Source: Deinococcus frigens DSM 12807 | Lineage (GTDB): Bacteria > Deinococcota > Deinococci > Deinococcales > Deinococcaceae | Direction of reading: 5' to 3' | NCBI RefSeq assembly: GCF_000701425.1 | Contig: NZ_JNIW01000009.1 | Location: forward strand, 1-64,000 | DNA: 64,000 nt | Shown: positions 36,360 through 44,709 of the stretch, piece by piece | Layout: each line of letters opens with the position of its first letter | How positions within the stretch are numbered: position 1 is the stretch's first letter | The notes under the pieces: generated by a model | Databases searched by the model: none | Seen by the model: only the letters and a program-made list of their open reading frames with translations | Told to the model about the DNA's origin: nothing | Program-made: the position numbers and the translations under genes

Positions 36360-37537
36360 CAACCAAAGTCATGCATTTGGCGGATAGAGCAGCAAAAGCC
36401 TTGCCAACTTCTCTTGACAGCCAGCGCTTTGAACAGCTCGACGCGATGCGTGGGCTGGCTGCGCTCAGCGTCGTTTTTGGCCACTTCCTGAACGTTATAC
36501 CGGTTCTCGGTGAGGTAGGGGGAGGGCCTTTCGAGCAGATAGCGCGTTACGTGCGGTGGTACAAGTACACCCCGGCATTCACGCTGACGGCTGCTCATGA
36601 AGCGGTGATTTTATTTTTCCTGCTGAGCGGGTTCGTCCTCGCTTTGCCCTTCGTCAGGGGTGCCAACATCCCCTTCCGAAAGTTTCTTGTGAAGCGCGTC
36701 TTCCGAATTTATCTGCCGTATCTGCTCGCAATCGTCATTGCTATATACGGGATGGTCCTGTGTTCGACCAATGGCATTTCTACGCTCAGTTACTGGTTCA
36801 ACCAAATTTGGACAGGGCAAATTACGTCATATTCTGTCGTAAATCACATTCTTCTGCTCAATAGTTTCGATAACGATCAGTTTAATCCATCCATCTGGTC
36901 TCTGGTGCATGAGATGCGTGTCTCCATCATTTTCCCGTTTGTCGTAGCAGCTGTATTGCGACTTCCTCTGTGGGCCAATCTCATGGGGGCGCTGTTTATT
37001 TCAATCACCGGAATGACACTTCATCGTTTGACAGAAGGTCGGGTGGACTACTTTTTGACCCTACATTACCTCTCCATTTTTGTGGTCGGAATTCTGATCG
37101 CGCGTCACCTCAATGACTTGCAGGCCGCCTTCCAGCGCCTGACCAGGCGGCAAAAGATTTGGCTGGCTGGCGGCGGCGTCCTGTTCTACCTGTATGGGCG
37201 CGCTATTGCCCTCATTCTTCCCGGCTGGGAATTTCAGGACTGGCCAATCCTCTTCGGTGCTGGGATCATCGTCATGTGCAGCCTTTTTTCAGTTCGGGTT
37301 GCCAGCATCCTCAAGGTGTCGGTGTTCCGCTTGCTGGGTCAAATCTCGTATAGTTTGTATCTGATGCATAGCACCGTGCTGTTCACCTGTGTTTATCTGC
37401 TCTACGGAAGGTGGCCGCTGGACAGAATCCTGGGCCTCGCACTTGTCCTCACATTTATAGTGTCCGTTGTGTTTCATTACACCGTGGAGCGGACGGCTAT
37501 GCGGTGGGGCCAGCAGGTTGCGAAACGGATGCGATAA
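36356..37537 (+). CDS. Acyltransferase 3 family membrane protein (OafA/ExoZ-like)
   Basis: A 393-residue integral membrane O-acyltransferase, likely decorating the glycan with acetyl groups. FEQLDAMRGLAALSVVFGHF is the family N-terminal motif, with its His in the first helix. FFLLSGFVLALPF and FLVKRVFRIYLPYLLAI are canonical, and ISYSLYLMHS lies near the C-terminus. Its codons are distinctly AT-richer than those of flanking chromosomal genes, consistent with transfer. Confidence 0.9.
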   Translation: MTTKVMHLADRAAKALPTSLDSQRFEQLDAMRGLAALSVVFGHFLNVIPVLGEVGGGPFEQIARYVRWYKYTPAFTLTAAHEAVILFFLLSGFVLALPFVRGANIPFRKFLVKRVFRIYLPYLLAIVIAIYGMVLCSTNGISTLSYWFNQIWTGQITSYSVVNHILLLNSFDNDQFNPSIWSLVHEMRVSIIFPFVVAAVLRLPLWANLMGALFISITGMTLHRLTEGRVDYFLTLHYLSIFVVGILIARHLNDLQAAFQRLTRRQKIWLAGGGVLFYLYGRAIALILPGWEFQDWPILFGAGIIVMCSLFSVRVASILKVSVFRLLGQISYSLYLMHSTVLFTCVYLLYGRWPLDRILGLALVLTFIVSVVFHYTVERTAMRWGQQVAKRMR

Positions 37538-37576
37538 TCGCTTGTATCATTTGCCGTCATTATTTGGACCGAGATC

Positions 37577-38464
37577 ATGACTGTTGACCCTTCAATCTTG
37601 TACTCTCCCGTCGTACGGGCAAGAGCAATTGATTGTTTGATTCGCGTGGTCATTCCATGCCTTATTCTCTTGATCGTTATGCTGACTGTCACCCCTGGGC
37701 GCTGGTGGCTTCAACCACAGGGGCCCAAAGGTCTGTGGGTACAGACCTTTGAAGATGAATTCGACACTCCAACGCTGGATCGGTTGAAGTGGAACATCGG
37801 TTACGGCTGGGGCAGATACAATGGGAACGCGTGGGCGGACGGCTGTGTGGAGGCGCGCAACGTGAACGTACGGAACAGCCAACTGCTTTTAAGGGCCAGT
37901 GGAAATGTTCCTAGCGATTCGGTTTGCGCTGAGGGACGGAAACGGTACTCGACGGCCGCAGTTCATACACGAGGTCAGTTCCAGCAGGAGTATGGCTACT
38001 TCGAGGCGCGGATTCGCGTGGCTCGCGGTGCAGGCCTGCTGAGCGCCTTCTGGGGAAAGCCAGCAGACGAGCGGTGGCCGCCGGAAATTGACATTATGGA
38101 AATCCGGGGACGCCAACCGGAAGAGGTTTCGTTTTCGGTGCACTGGACCGACCCCCACGATCTCAGCGAGCAGCATGAAACAAAAACGGCGCAACCATTG
38201 GGGCCGCGCGACGGATTTCATATTTACGGAGCAGCATGGACGCCACGGCACATCATCTATTTTGTCGATGGAATAGAGCAGGCACGCATCACGAGAAAAG
38301 ACGCCTTAAAGGCGCAGAAGTCACCCTTTTATCTAATTTTGAATGTTGAGGTCGGACGGGACTTGCCGGGCAACTGGGTCGGTGGTCCCAACGCCGACAC
38401 GTTCTGGGCAGCACAGACGACCATGCAAGTAGACTGGGTTCGTGCTTGGCGGCGGGCGTTGTAG
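37577..38464 (+). CDS. GH16-family glycoside hydrolase, membrane-anchored
   Basis: A 295-residue protein with one N-terminal membrane segment (about residues 20-39) and a GH16 beta-glucanase/laminarinase-like domain. The catalytic motif ExDxxE is E170-I-D172-I-M-E175. FEDEFDTPTLDRLKWN and EYGYFEARIRVA are also typical. It probably trims or releases the polysaccharide made by the upstream genes, from the outer face of the membrane. It lies 39 bp after the acyltransferase and is the last gene of the island. Confidence 0.88.
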   Translation: MTVDPSILYSPVVRARAIDCLIRVVIPCLILLIVMLTVTPGRWWLQPQGPKGLWVQTFEDEFDTPTLDRLKWNIGYGWGRYNGNAWADGCVEARNVNVRNSQLLLRASGNVPSDSVCAEGRKRYSTAAVHTRGQFQQEYGYFEARIRVARGAGLLSAFWGKPADERWPPEIDIMEIRGRQPEEVSFSVHWTDPHDLSEQHETKTAQPLGPRDGFHIYGAAWTPRHIIYFVDGIEQARITRKDALKAQKSPFYLILNVEVGRDLPGNWVGGPNADTFWAAQTTMQVDWVRAWRRAL

Positions 38465-38600
38465 AGTCGGAACAAAAGGCGCTGCCATCCATCCTCCGGC
38501 AGTGCGCCACACCTGCTACAAATCCGTCATCGGCTACTCTGAGGGTGACCCTTCTAAAACGCGCTTTGAATTGCCACGCCCTGAACCGCCGTCGCTCTTA

Positions 38601-38629
38601 TTGACAACAGGTTGGAGAGTCCCCATATT
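38601..38629 (+). promoter_or_regulatory. Candidate dppBC promoter at the island's right edge
   Basis: TTGACA (38601-38606), 17-bp spacer, CATATT (38624-38629). A consensus -35 at ideal spacing. It lies just after the island and could drive the permease genes now cut off from the binding-protein gene. Confidence 0.55.
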
Positions 38630-38666
38630 GCCCCCTCTGGAGGTGGACCGAGATGCTGGGTGAACC

Positions 38667-39617
38667 ATGCTGAATTACGCCGTGCGTCGATTGCTCGATC
38701 TGGTGGTGGTGCTGTTCGGGGTCTCGGTGCTGGTCTTCTTGATGATCCGACTGATTCCGGGCGACGCGGTGCAGATCCTGTTGGGGGCCAACACTGAGGT
38801 GACCCCGGAGCAGATCGCGGAGCTGCGCGGCAAGCTGGGGCTGGACCAACCGGTCCTCACGCAGTACGTGGGCTGGCTCTCGGACGCTTTCCGGGGCGAT
38901 CTGGGCCAGAGCGTGTGGACGGGTGCGCCGGTGTCGGGCGAGATTCTGGCGCGGCTGCCGGTCACGCTGGAACTGACGGTGCTGCCGCTGATCCTGGCCA
39001 CGGTACTGGCCGTGCCGCTGGGCATCCTGACCGCCGCGTGGCGCAATTCCCGCGTGGAACAGATGATCCGCTTTTTGACCATTGCCGGGATCACCACGCC
39101 CGCCTTCTGGCTGGGAACGCTGTTCATCTATCTGGCCTTTGTGATCGCGCCGAACTGGCCCACCATCGGCTACGTGCCGTTCAGCGTGGACCCGGCGGGG
39201 CACCTGTCGCGCATGATCCTGCCCACCATCGCGCTGGCGCTGCCCATGCTGGCGGGACTGGTGCGTATTCTGCGGTCCTCGCTGCTGGAGGTACTGGGGC
39301 AGGATTTCATCCGCACCGCCCGCTCCAAGGGGCTGACCGAGCAGCGGGTGCTGTACCGCCACGCGCTGCGAAACGCGATGGTGCCGCTGCTGACCGTGCT
39401 GGGCATTCAGGCGGGTTACCTGTTTGGCGGGGCCATCGTGGTGGAACAGGTCTTCGCCATTCCCGGCTTTGGGCGGCTGGTGGTGGGGGCCATCAACGAG
39501 CGCAATTACGCGCTGGTCCAGGGGGCGATTCTGATCGTGACAGCCGGATTCGTACTGATCAATTTCGTGGTAGACCTGCTCTACGCCGTGGTTGATCCGC
39601 GCGTGGAGTACTCGTGA
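38667..39617 (+). CDS. Peptide ABC transporter permease (DppB type)
   Basis: A 316-residue permease. The N-terminal MLNYAVRRLLDLVVVLFGVS helix, the GLDQPVLTQYVGWL periplasmic segment and the contact loop FIRTARSKGLTEQRVLYRHA are classic DppB features. The stop overlaps the DppC start as GTGA. Its binding protein is most likely the one encoded at 27433-28962, left of the polysaccharide island. No dppD/F ATPases are nearby. Confidence 0.93.
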   Translation: MLNYAVRRLLDLVVVLFGVSVLVFLMIRLIPGDAVQILLGANTEVTPEQIAELRGKLGLDQPVLTQYVGWLSDAFRGDLGQSVWTGAPVSGEILARLPVTLELTVLPLILATVLAVPLGILTAAWRNSRVEQMIRFLTIAGITTPAFWLGTLFIYLAFVIAPNWPTIGYVPFSVDPAGHLSRMILPTIALALPMLAGLVRILRSSLLEVLGQDFIRTARSKGLTEQRVLYRHALRNAMVPLLTVLGIQAGYLFGGAIVVEQVFAIPGFGRLVVGAINERNYALVQGAILIVTAGFVLINFVVDLLYAVVDPRVEYS

Positions 39618-40489
39618 GCGCCGCCGCCTCTGCACCTGCGGTTCGCCGCCGCTCGGGTGGCCTGCTGGCGCGGCTGGTCCGCAGTCCGCTGGGGCTGTTC
39701 GGCCTGTCGCTGACGCTGCTGGTGACCATAATGGCCGTGTTCGCCACACAACTCGCCCCGGTGGGACCGCTGGAGCAGGACATCATGGGGCGGCTGGGCG
39801 GGCCTTCTCTGGGGCACCTGCTGGGCACCGATCAGTTCGGGCGCGACACCCTGGCCCGCATCCTGTTTGGCTACCGCGCCTCGCTGGGGGTGGCGGTGGG
39901 CGCGGTGGGCGTGGCGCTGCTGGTGGGCGGCACGCTGGGGATTCTGGCGGCCTACCTGGGCGGCTGGTTTGACCGCATCGTGATGCGCCTGATGGACGTG
40001 CTGCTGGCCTTTCCGGTGATTCTGCTCGCCATCGGGGTGGTGGCAGTGCTGGGGCAGGGCAGCTTCAATACGGCGCTGGCCATTGGCGTGGTGTACATCC
40101 CCACCTTTGCGCGGCTGCTGCGCGGCCCGGCGCTGATCCTGAAAAGCAGCGAGTACGTGAGCGCGGCGCACGCCCTGGGCGCGAGCGACAGCCGCATCGT
40201 CTTCCGGCACATCCTGCCCAACATCGTGGCGGTGGTGCTGGTCCAGACCTCGCTGGCGCTGTCCACGGCCATTCTGGTGGAGGCCTCTCTCTCCTTTCTG
40301 GGCCTGGGCACACGTCCCCCCAATCCCAGCCTGGGCCTGATGCTCTCGGAGGCGCGGACCTTTTTGACCCTGCAACCGTGGCCCGCCGTATTCAGCGGCA
40401 TGGCGATCCTGCTGGCCTCGCTGGGCTTCAACCTGCTGGGCGACAGCCTGCGGGACATTCTGGACCCCCGGCTGCGGGGGCAAACCTGA
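39614..40489 (+). CDS. Peptide ABC transporter permease (DppC type)
   Basis: A 291-residue permease with the DppC N-terminal segment, then GTDQFGRDTLARILFGYRAS and the contact loop YVSAAHALGASDSRIVFRHI. The ending LGFNLLGDSLRDILDPRLRG is a family hallmark. The GTG start is inside the previous stop (GTGA). It forms the channel with the DppB-type permease. Confidence 0.93.
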   Translation: MSAAASAPAVRRRSGGLLARLVRSPLGLFGLSLTLLVTIMAVFATQLAPVGPLEQDIMGRLGGPSLGHLLGTDQFGRDTLARILFGYRASLGVAVGAVGVALLVGGTLGILAAYLGGWFDRIVMRLMDVLLAFPVILLAIGVVAVLGQGSFNTALAIGVVYIPTFARLLRGPALILKSSEYVSAAHALGASDSRIVFRHILPNIVAVVLVQTSLALSTAILVEASLSFLGLGTRPPNPSLGLMLSEARTFLTLQPWPAVFSGMAILLASLGFNLLGDSLRDILDPRLRGQT

Positions 40490-40566
40490 GAATTTCTGGC
40501 CCCTTAGGGCGAGAGCATTTCAGGTGGTGCATAGGACCGTGCTGGCCCACCCCACCGCGTGCCACA

Positions 40567-40595
40567 CAGACACCGCCGCCCAGATCCTCTATAAT
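40567..40595 (+). promoter_or_regulatory. Leaderless promoter of the 40602 gene
   Basis: A perfect TATAAT (40590-40595) lies 6 nt before the ATG at 40602. CAGACA is 17 bp further upstream as the -35. Transcription should start at or next to the A of the ATG. Confidence 0.65.
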
Positions 40596-40601
40596 TACGG
40601 T

Positions 40602-41492
40602 ATGAGCGAAACGAGTGCCCGCCAATCCGTCAGCCGCCAATCGGGAGGCCGCCGCAAGGACACGCCCGCCCCGACGCCCAGCGATGCCACGGGTTTTCAG
40701 CGCCTGCTGACCACCGCCCAGATCGACGCCGACGTAACTGGGATGGTGGCTGAACCCGCCACCGCCGACGCCCGCCTGACGGCCCTGTTGCGGGAGGCGC
40801 TGGACCGCTGGGGCCACGGGCTGCACCACCTGGAGCACCGCGCGGCGCTGACCGATGCGGGCGAGATTCAGCTGTTCGCGGGTAAGACCCTGGTGGGGCG
40901 CACGGGCGAGGACGCCGACCATCTGGCCCGCAGCTACGCCAGCCTCAGCGCCCCGAACGCCGATGGCCTGAGCGACTGGAGCGTGCTGGGCGAGGGCCAC
41001 CGCACCCCGATCAAAAACGTGGCGCAACTGCGTGTGCTGATTGAGGACGCCCGTGATTTCGAGACGCTGTGGACCCCCGAACGCGGCCTGTTCCTGCGCA
41101 TCTGGCGGCGCACCGAGGAAGGTCAGGAGACCACGACCACCGAGTACGCCCAGCCGGTCAACGCGCCCCAACTGCTGGGCGACGCTGCCTGGGACGCCAT
41201 TCAGGGCATCAAGGACCGCGCCCTGCAACGCGAGTTGATGGACCGCAGCGCCAAGGGCGGCCTGCTGCAAGCGTTTTTGAGTGCGCGCCACAAGGACGCC
41301 GAGCGCAATCTGAGTAGCCTGCCGGAGACGCATTTCACCGTCCAGAGCAATGTAACCCGCCTGACCGGAGCCGATGCCCGCGATTTCGCCGCCGTCCGGG
41401 CCGCTCAGAAAACCACCGCCGACGATTTGAAGGGGATGCAGGACCGCGCCGTCAAGGGCATGGCCGAGTTGCTGCGGAGTGATCTGCGCTGA
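40602..41492 (+). CDS. Hypothetical cytoplasmic protein
   Basis: A 296-residue soluble protein. A Ser/Pro/Thr-rich start (SETSARQSVSRQSGGRRKDT) is followed by a mixed alpha/beta region with GKTLVGRTGEDADHLARSYA and a helical, charged C-terminus (MQDRAVKGMAELLRSDLR). I recognise no domain. The start at 40602 is fixed by a TATAAT box 6 nt upstream. It stands alone after dppC and convergent with a secreted hypothetical protein gene. Confidence 0.7.
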   Translation: MSETSARQSVSRQSGGRRKDTPAPTPSDATGFQRLLTTAQIDADVTGMVAEPATADARLTALLREALDRWGHGLHHLEHRAALTDAGEIQLFAGKTLVGRTGEDADHLARSYASLSAPNADGLSDWSVLGEGHRTPIKNVAQLRVLIEDARDFETLWTPERGLFLRIWRRTEEGQETTTTEYAQPVNAPQLLGDAAWDAIQGIKDRALQRELMDRSAKGGLLQAFLSARHKDAERNLSSLPETHFTVQSNVTRLTGADARDFAAVRAAQKTTADDLKGMQDRAVKGMAELLRSDLR

Positions 41493-41547
41493 CCTGGGGC
41501 CGCCCTGGGGGAAAGGGGGCTGGGAGACGTTGGCTTTCTTTCCCGCC

Positions 41548-42057
41548 CTACTTCATGCTCTGCATCGTCTGGTCCAGCACTTTGGCCCACCTGGGGTGCT
41601 GAGCCTTGGTCATGTTGGCCGACACCAAGAGGGTTTTTGCGCCCTGACGGGTCACGCGCAGGTGGTTGTAGATTGGCGTGTCCAGTCCATCGACCCAGAA
41701 TTGCAGCACGATCCACTCGCGGCCTCCGACCTTCTCGGTGCCGTGCTTGACCCAGCGGAAACCGGGCGTCGCCTGGACGGACTTTTCCAGCGTCAATCGG
41801 GACGGATTCAGATCACCGGCGGGCAGGGCTGAATCGCGCAGCGCGACGGCGATATTCACGTCCCAGTTCGGGCCAGGCGTCGAAAAGACCTGAACGGGAG
41901 GCTGACCGCCGCGCGAATATTTGAGCTTCACCACGTCCCTTGGCATCGGCACGAACCCACTGGGCAATTCGATGCTCACGTCTGTATCCAGAATGCTCAC
42001 GCGTGCAACCAATGCCGGGGAAATCAGCAGCGAGTTCACGATCAGGTGCCGGATCAT
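41548..42057 (-). CDS. Secreted hypothetical protein
   Basis: A 169-residue protein with a putative signal peptide (MIRHLIVNSLLISPALVA) and a beta-rich mature part (VSILDTDVSIELPSGFVPMP, then FWVDGLDTPIYNHLRVTRQG). The pattern suggests a small periplasmic or surface lipocalin-like or PsbP-like fold, but that is only an impression. I chose the ATG at 42057, since extension to 42144 adds no signal-like sequence. It follows glf by 52 bp on the same strand. Confidence 0.65.
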   Translation of the reverse strand: MIRHLIVNSLLISPALVARVSILDTDVSIELPSGFVPMPRDVVKLKYSRGGQPPVQVFSTPGPNWDVNIAVALRDSALPAGDLNPSRLTLEKSVQATPGFRWVKHGTEKVGGREWIVLQFWVDGLDTPIYNHLRVTRQGAKTLLVSANMTKAQHPRWAKVLDQTMQSMK

Positions 42058-42109
42058 ATTCGTGATTGGAGGTGAATTGGAAATGGACGGGTAAAGTTCA
42101 AGACGCGAT

Positions 42110-43267
42110 CTACACCTCCACCAGACTCGTCCGTTGCGCTTCACGGTCCTGCAAACGCTTGAAGGTTGCCAGCGCCTGGGCCACCACCTGGTCCATGTTG
42201 TAATACTTGTAGGTGGCCAGGCGGCCCACGAAGGTCACGTCCCGCTGTGCCTTGGCCAGTGCCTCGTACTTTTTATACAGCTCGGCGTTCTCGGGGCGCG
42301 GAACCGGGTAATACGGATCGCCCTCCGCCTGCGGGTACTCGTAAACCACACTGGTCCGCTCGTGGCGCTGCCCGGTGATGTGCTTGAACTCGCTGACGCG
42401 GGTGTAGGCGTAGTCGTTCGGGTAATTGATGGTCCCCACAGGCTGAAACTGCGCCGTGTCGTGCGTCTCATGCCGGAATTCCAGACTGCGGTAGGGCAAC
42501 TTGCCGTACTGATAATCGAAGAAGGCGTCCACCGGGCCGGTGTAGATCAGATGGCCGTGCGGAATCAGGTCCACGATCTCGCGGTAATCGGTGTTCAGCA
42601 TGACCTTGATGTTCGGTCTGTGCAGCATCGCCTCAAACATGCGGGTATAGCCGTGCAGCGGCATGGCCTGGTGGGTGTCGGCGAAGTAGCGGTCATCGCG
42701 GTTGGTGCGGGTGGGCACGCGGGCGGTGACGCTGGCGTCCAGTTCACTGGGGTCCAGGCCCCACTGCTTGCGGGTGTAGCCCCGGAAGAACTTGTTGTAC
42801 AGGTCGCGCCCCACCTTGCCCACTACCACGTCCTCGCTGGTGCGGACCTGTGCAACCGGCTCGGCCACTGAGGCGAAGAACTCATCCACCTGAAAGGTGG
42901 TCAGGTTCAGGCCGTACAGGCGGTTGACGGTGTCGAGGTTGATGGGAATGGGCAATTCCTGGCCGTCCACGCTGGCCAGGACCCGGTGCTGGTAGGGCCG
43001 CCACCCGGTAAAGCGGGACAGGTAGGCAAAAACATCGGCGCTGTTGGTGTGGAAGATATGAGGGCCGTAAGGGTGGATCAGCACGCCCGCGTCGTCGTAG
43101 CGGTCATAGGCGTTGCCGCCGATATGGGGGCGGCGGTCCACGAGCAGCACGCGCCGCCCCACGCTCGCCAGCCGTTCGGCCAGCACGCTGCCAGCAAAGC
43201 CAGCACCCACGATCAGGTAGTCAAAACCGGCAGAGGCCGTGTCATTCAGTTCAGGAATTTCAGTCAT
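42110..43267 (-). CDS. glf: UDP-galactopyranose mutase
   Basis: A 385-residue flavoenzyme converting UDP-Galp to UDP-Galf, the donor for galactofuranose-containing glycans. DYLIVGAGFAGSVLAERLA binds FAD. PHIGGNAYDRYD, YGPHIFHTN, the segment FFRGYTRKQWGLDPSEL and the terminal YKYYNMDQV with substrate-binding tyrosines are all characteristic. The downstream end is 52 bp from a secreted hypothetical gene. The start overlaps the preceding glycosyltransferase stop by 8 bp, so the two are coupled. Confidence 0.95.
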   Translation of the reverse strand: MTEIPELNDTASAGFDYLIVGAGFAGSVLAERLASVGRRVLLVDRRPHIGGNAYDRYDDAGVLIHPYGPHIFHTNSADVFAYLSRFTGWRPYQHRVLASVDGQELPIPINLDTVNRLYGLNLTTFQVDEFFASVAEPVAQVRTSEDVVVGKVGRDLYNKFFRGYTRKQWGLDPSELDASVTARVPTRTNRDDRYFADTHQAMPLHGYTRMFEAMLHRPNIKVMLNTDYREIVDLIPHGHLIYTGPVDAFFDYQYGKLPYRSLEFRHETHDTAQFQPVGTINYPNDYAYTRVSEFKHITGQRHERTSVVYEYPQAEGDPYYPVPRPENAELYKKYEALAKAQRDVTFVGRLATYKYYNMDQVVAQALATFKRLQDREAQRTSLVEV

Positions 43268-44459
43268 CGGAACCTGTCAGCAATACGTGAGATGCGTGGG
43301 CCGGCGCATGGGCGGTGGGGGCGGCGTCCTCGATTAATCCGGCCATCTGCGCCCAGGTGTGGTCCCAGGACAGGGCGCTGAGGTAGCGGTCCGCCCGCTC
43401 CTGACGCAGCCGCGCCGCAGCCGTACCCGCCTCGTCCAGCACTGCCTGGCAGGCCGTCTCGAAGCCGTCTGGACCATCGGCGATGCGCGCCAGCTCCAGA
43501 TCGCCGTAGGGCCGGATCACGTCGCAGATGCCGGTGGACACCACGCCCACGCCCGCCGCCAGGTACTCCGGCGTCTTGGTGGGGCTGATGAACTCGGTGG
43601 CGGCGTTGCGCGCAAACGGCAGCAGGGCCACGTCCCAGTGGGCCAGATACGCGGGTAACTCGGCGTAGCCCTTCATGCCCAGATAGTGGATGTTGGCGGC
43701 ACGCGGCAATTCGGCGGGATCGATCTTGACCACTGGGCCGACCAGCACGAACTGCCACTCCGGGCGGCGGCGGGCCACCTCGGCGATCAGGGCGGTGTCA
43801 AAACGCTCGTCGATCACGCCATAAAAGCCCAGACGTGGGCGCGGCAGCGTGGCCTGGTCCGCCGGATCGCCCAGGCCGCCGCGTGCCTGCGCGAAGTGCC
43901 CAACCTCCACACTGGACGGGAAGGGGTGAACATTCGGATGGCGCTCGGATTTGGCCTCGTACAGCCGCTGGCCGCCGGTGAAGACCACCCCGGCACGCTC
44001 AAACAACTGGCTCTCGCGCCGCCGCAACTCGGGCGGGGCACCCTTGAAATTCGCCAGCTCGTCCATGCAGTCGTAGACCGTCACGCGCGGACTCAGACCC
44101 GCCGTGACGGGCAGTTCCATCGGGGTGTAGACCCACAGGTCGTAGTCCAGCAGGCCCTTGGCCTCCACCAGCCCGCTCAGCAGGCGCGCGGTACGGGCCT
44201 GGGATTCGGCGGGCGAATGGCCCGATTGAATGTGGGGCGTGCAGACCGTCACGCCGCAGCTTTCCCGGCGGTAGTTCAGGTGATCTTGGCGCTCACCAAA
44301 GATCGGTTCCTCGACGTAGTACACGGCGCGGTCGCGGGCGGCACGGGTCATCAGGTGCTGGGGCCGCTGAAAGACGAAATCCCAGCGCAGATGGGCCAGC
44401 ACGAGCAGGGCGGGAGTGGTGGCCACGCCGGGCCGGATGGACTGATTCGGTGGTAACAC
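43260..44459 (-). CDS. Glycosyltransferase associated with UDP-galactopyranose mutase
   Basis: A 399-residue GT-B-type enzyme. LLVLAHLRWDFVFQRPQHLM near the N-terminus is typical of this branch. YDCMDELANFKGAP and the donor-site region ISPTKTPEYLAAGVGVVSTG follow. I chose the GTG at 44459, nine bases after a run of seven G, because residues encoded upstream to 44675 look non-coding. It overlaps glf and probably uses or transfers the Galf unit made by it. Confidence 0.85.
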   Translation of the reverse strand: MLPPNQSIRPGVATTPALLVLAHLRWDFVFQRPQHLMTRAARDRAVYYVEEPIFGERQDHLNYRRESCGVTVCTPHIQSGHSPAESQARTARLLSGLVEAKGLLDYDLWVYTPMELPVTAGLSPRVTVYDCMDELANFKGAPPELRRRESQLFERAGVVFTGGQRLYEAKSERHPNVHPFPSSVEVGHFAQARGGLGDPADQATLPRPRLGFYGVIDERFDTALIAEVARRRPEWQFVLVGPVVKIDPAELPRAANIHYLGMKGYAELPAYLAHWDVALLPFARNAATEFISPTKTPEYLAAGVGVVSTGICDVIRPYGDLELARIADGPDGFETACQAVLDEAGTAAARLRQERADRYLSALSWDHTWAQMAGLIEDAAPTAHAPAHASHVLLTGSDD

Positions 44460-44576
44460 GGTGGAATTCCCCCCCCAGGGTGTACGAGGCGACAGAAGAT
44501 GACAGTTAATCCACGGCTCGGCGGGCGACCAGCCTTGCTGTGACTTCGCGGCGGCCCCCTGACGGTGATCATCCGG

Positions 44577-44604
44577 ACTATATGAGCCAGCCCCGAAACG
44601 CAAA
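44577..44604 (-). promoter_or_regulatory. Candidate promoter for the glf operon
   Basis: On the minus strand TTTGCG (44604-44599), 16-bp spacer, TATAGT (44582-44577). This gives a leader of about 110 nt before the GTG at 44459. Confidence 0.45.
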
Positions 44605-44621
44605 CGTGATATAGGCTTAGA

Positions 44622-44650
44622 TTGCGTCTCAGATGGCCTCTGGCTAAAGA
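44622..44650 (+). promoter_or_regulatory. Candidate promoter for the 44710 glycosyltransferase
   Basis: TTGCGT (44622-44627), 17-bp spacer, TAAAGA (44645-44650). With the minus-strand box at 44577-44604 it forms a divergent promoter pair. Confidence 0.45.
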
Positions 44651-44709
44651 ATTGCAGGCTGAAAACTAAACCCAAAATGAGGGCCGTCCGGCGCTAGGCT
44701 GCTGCCAGC

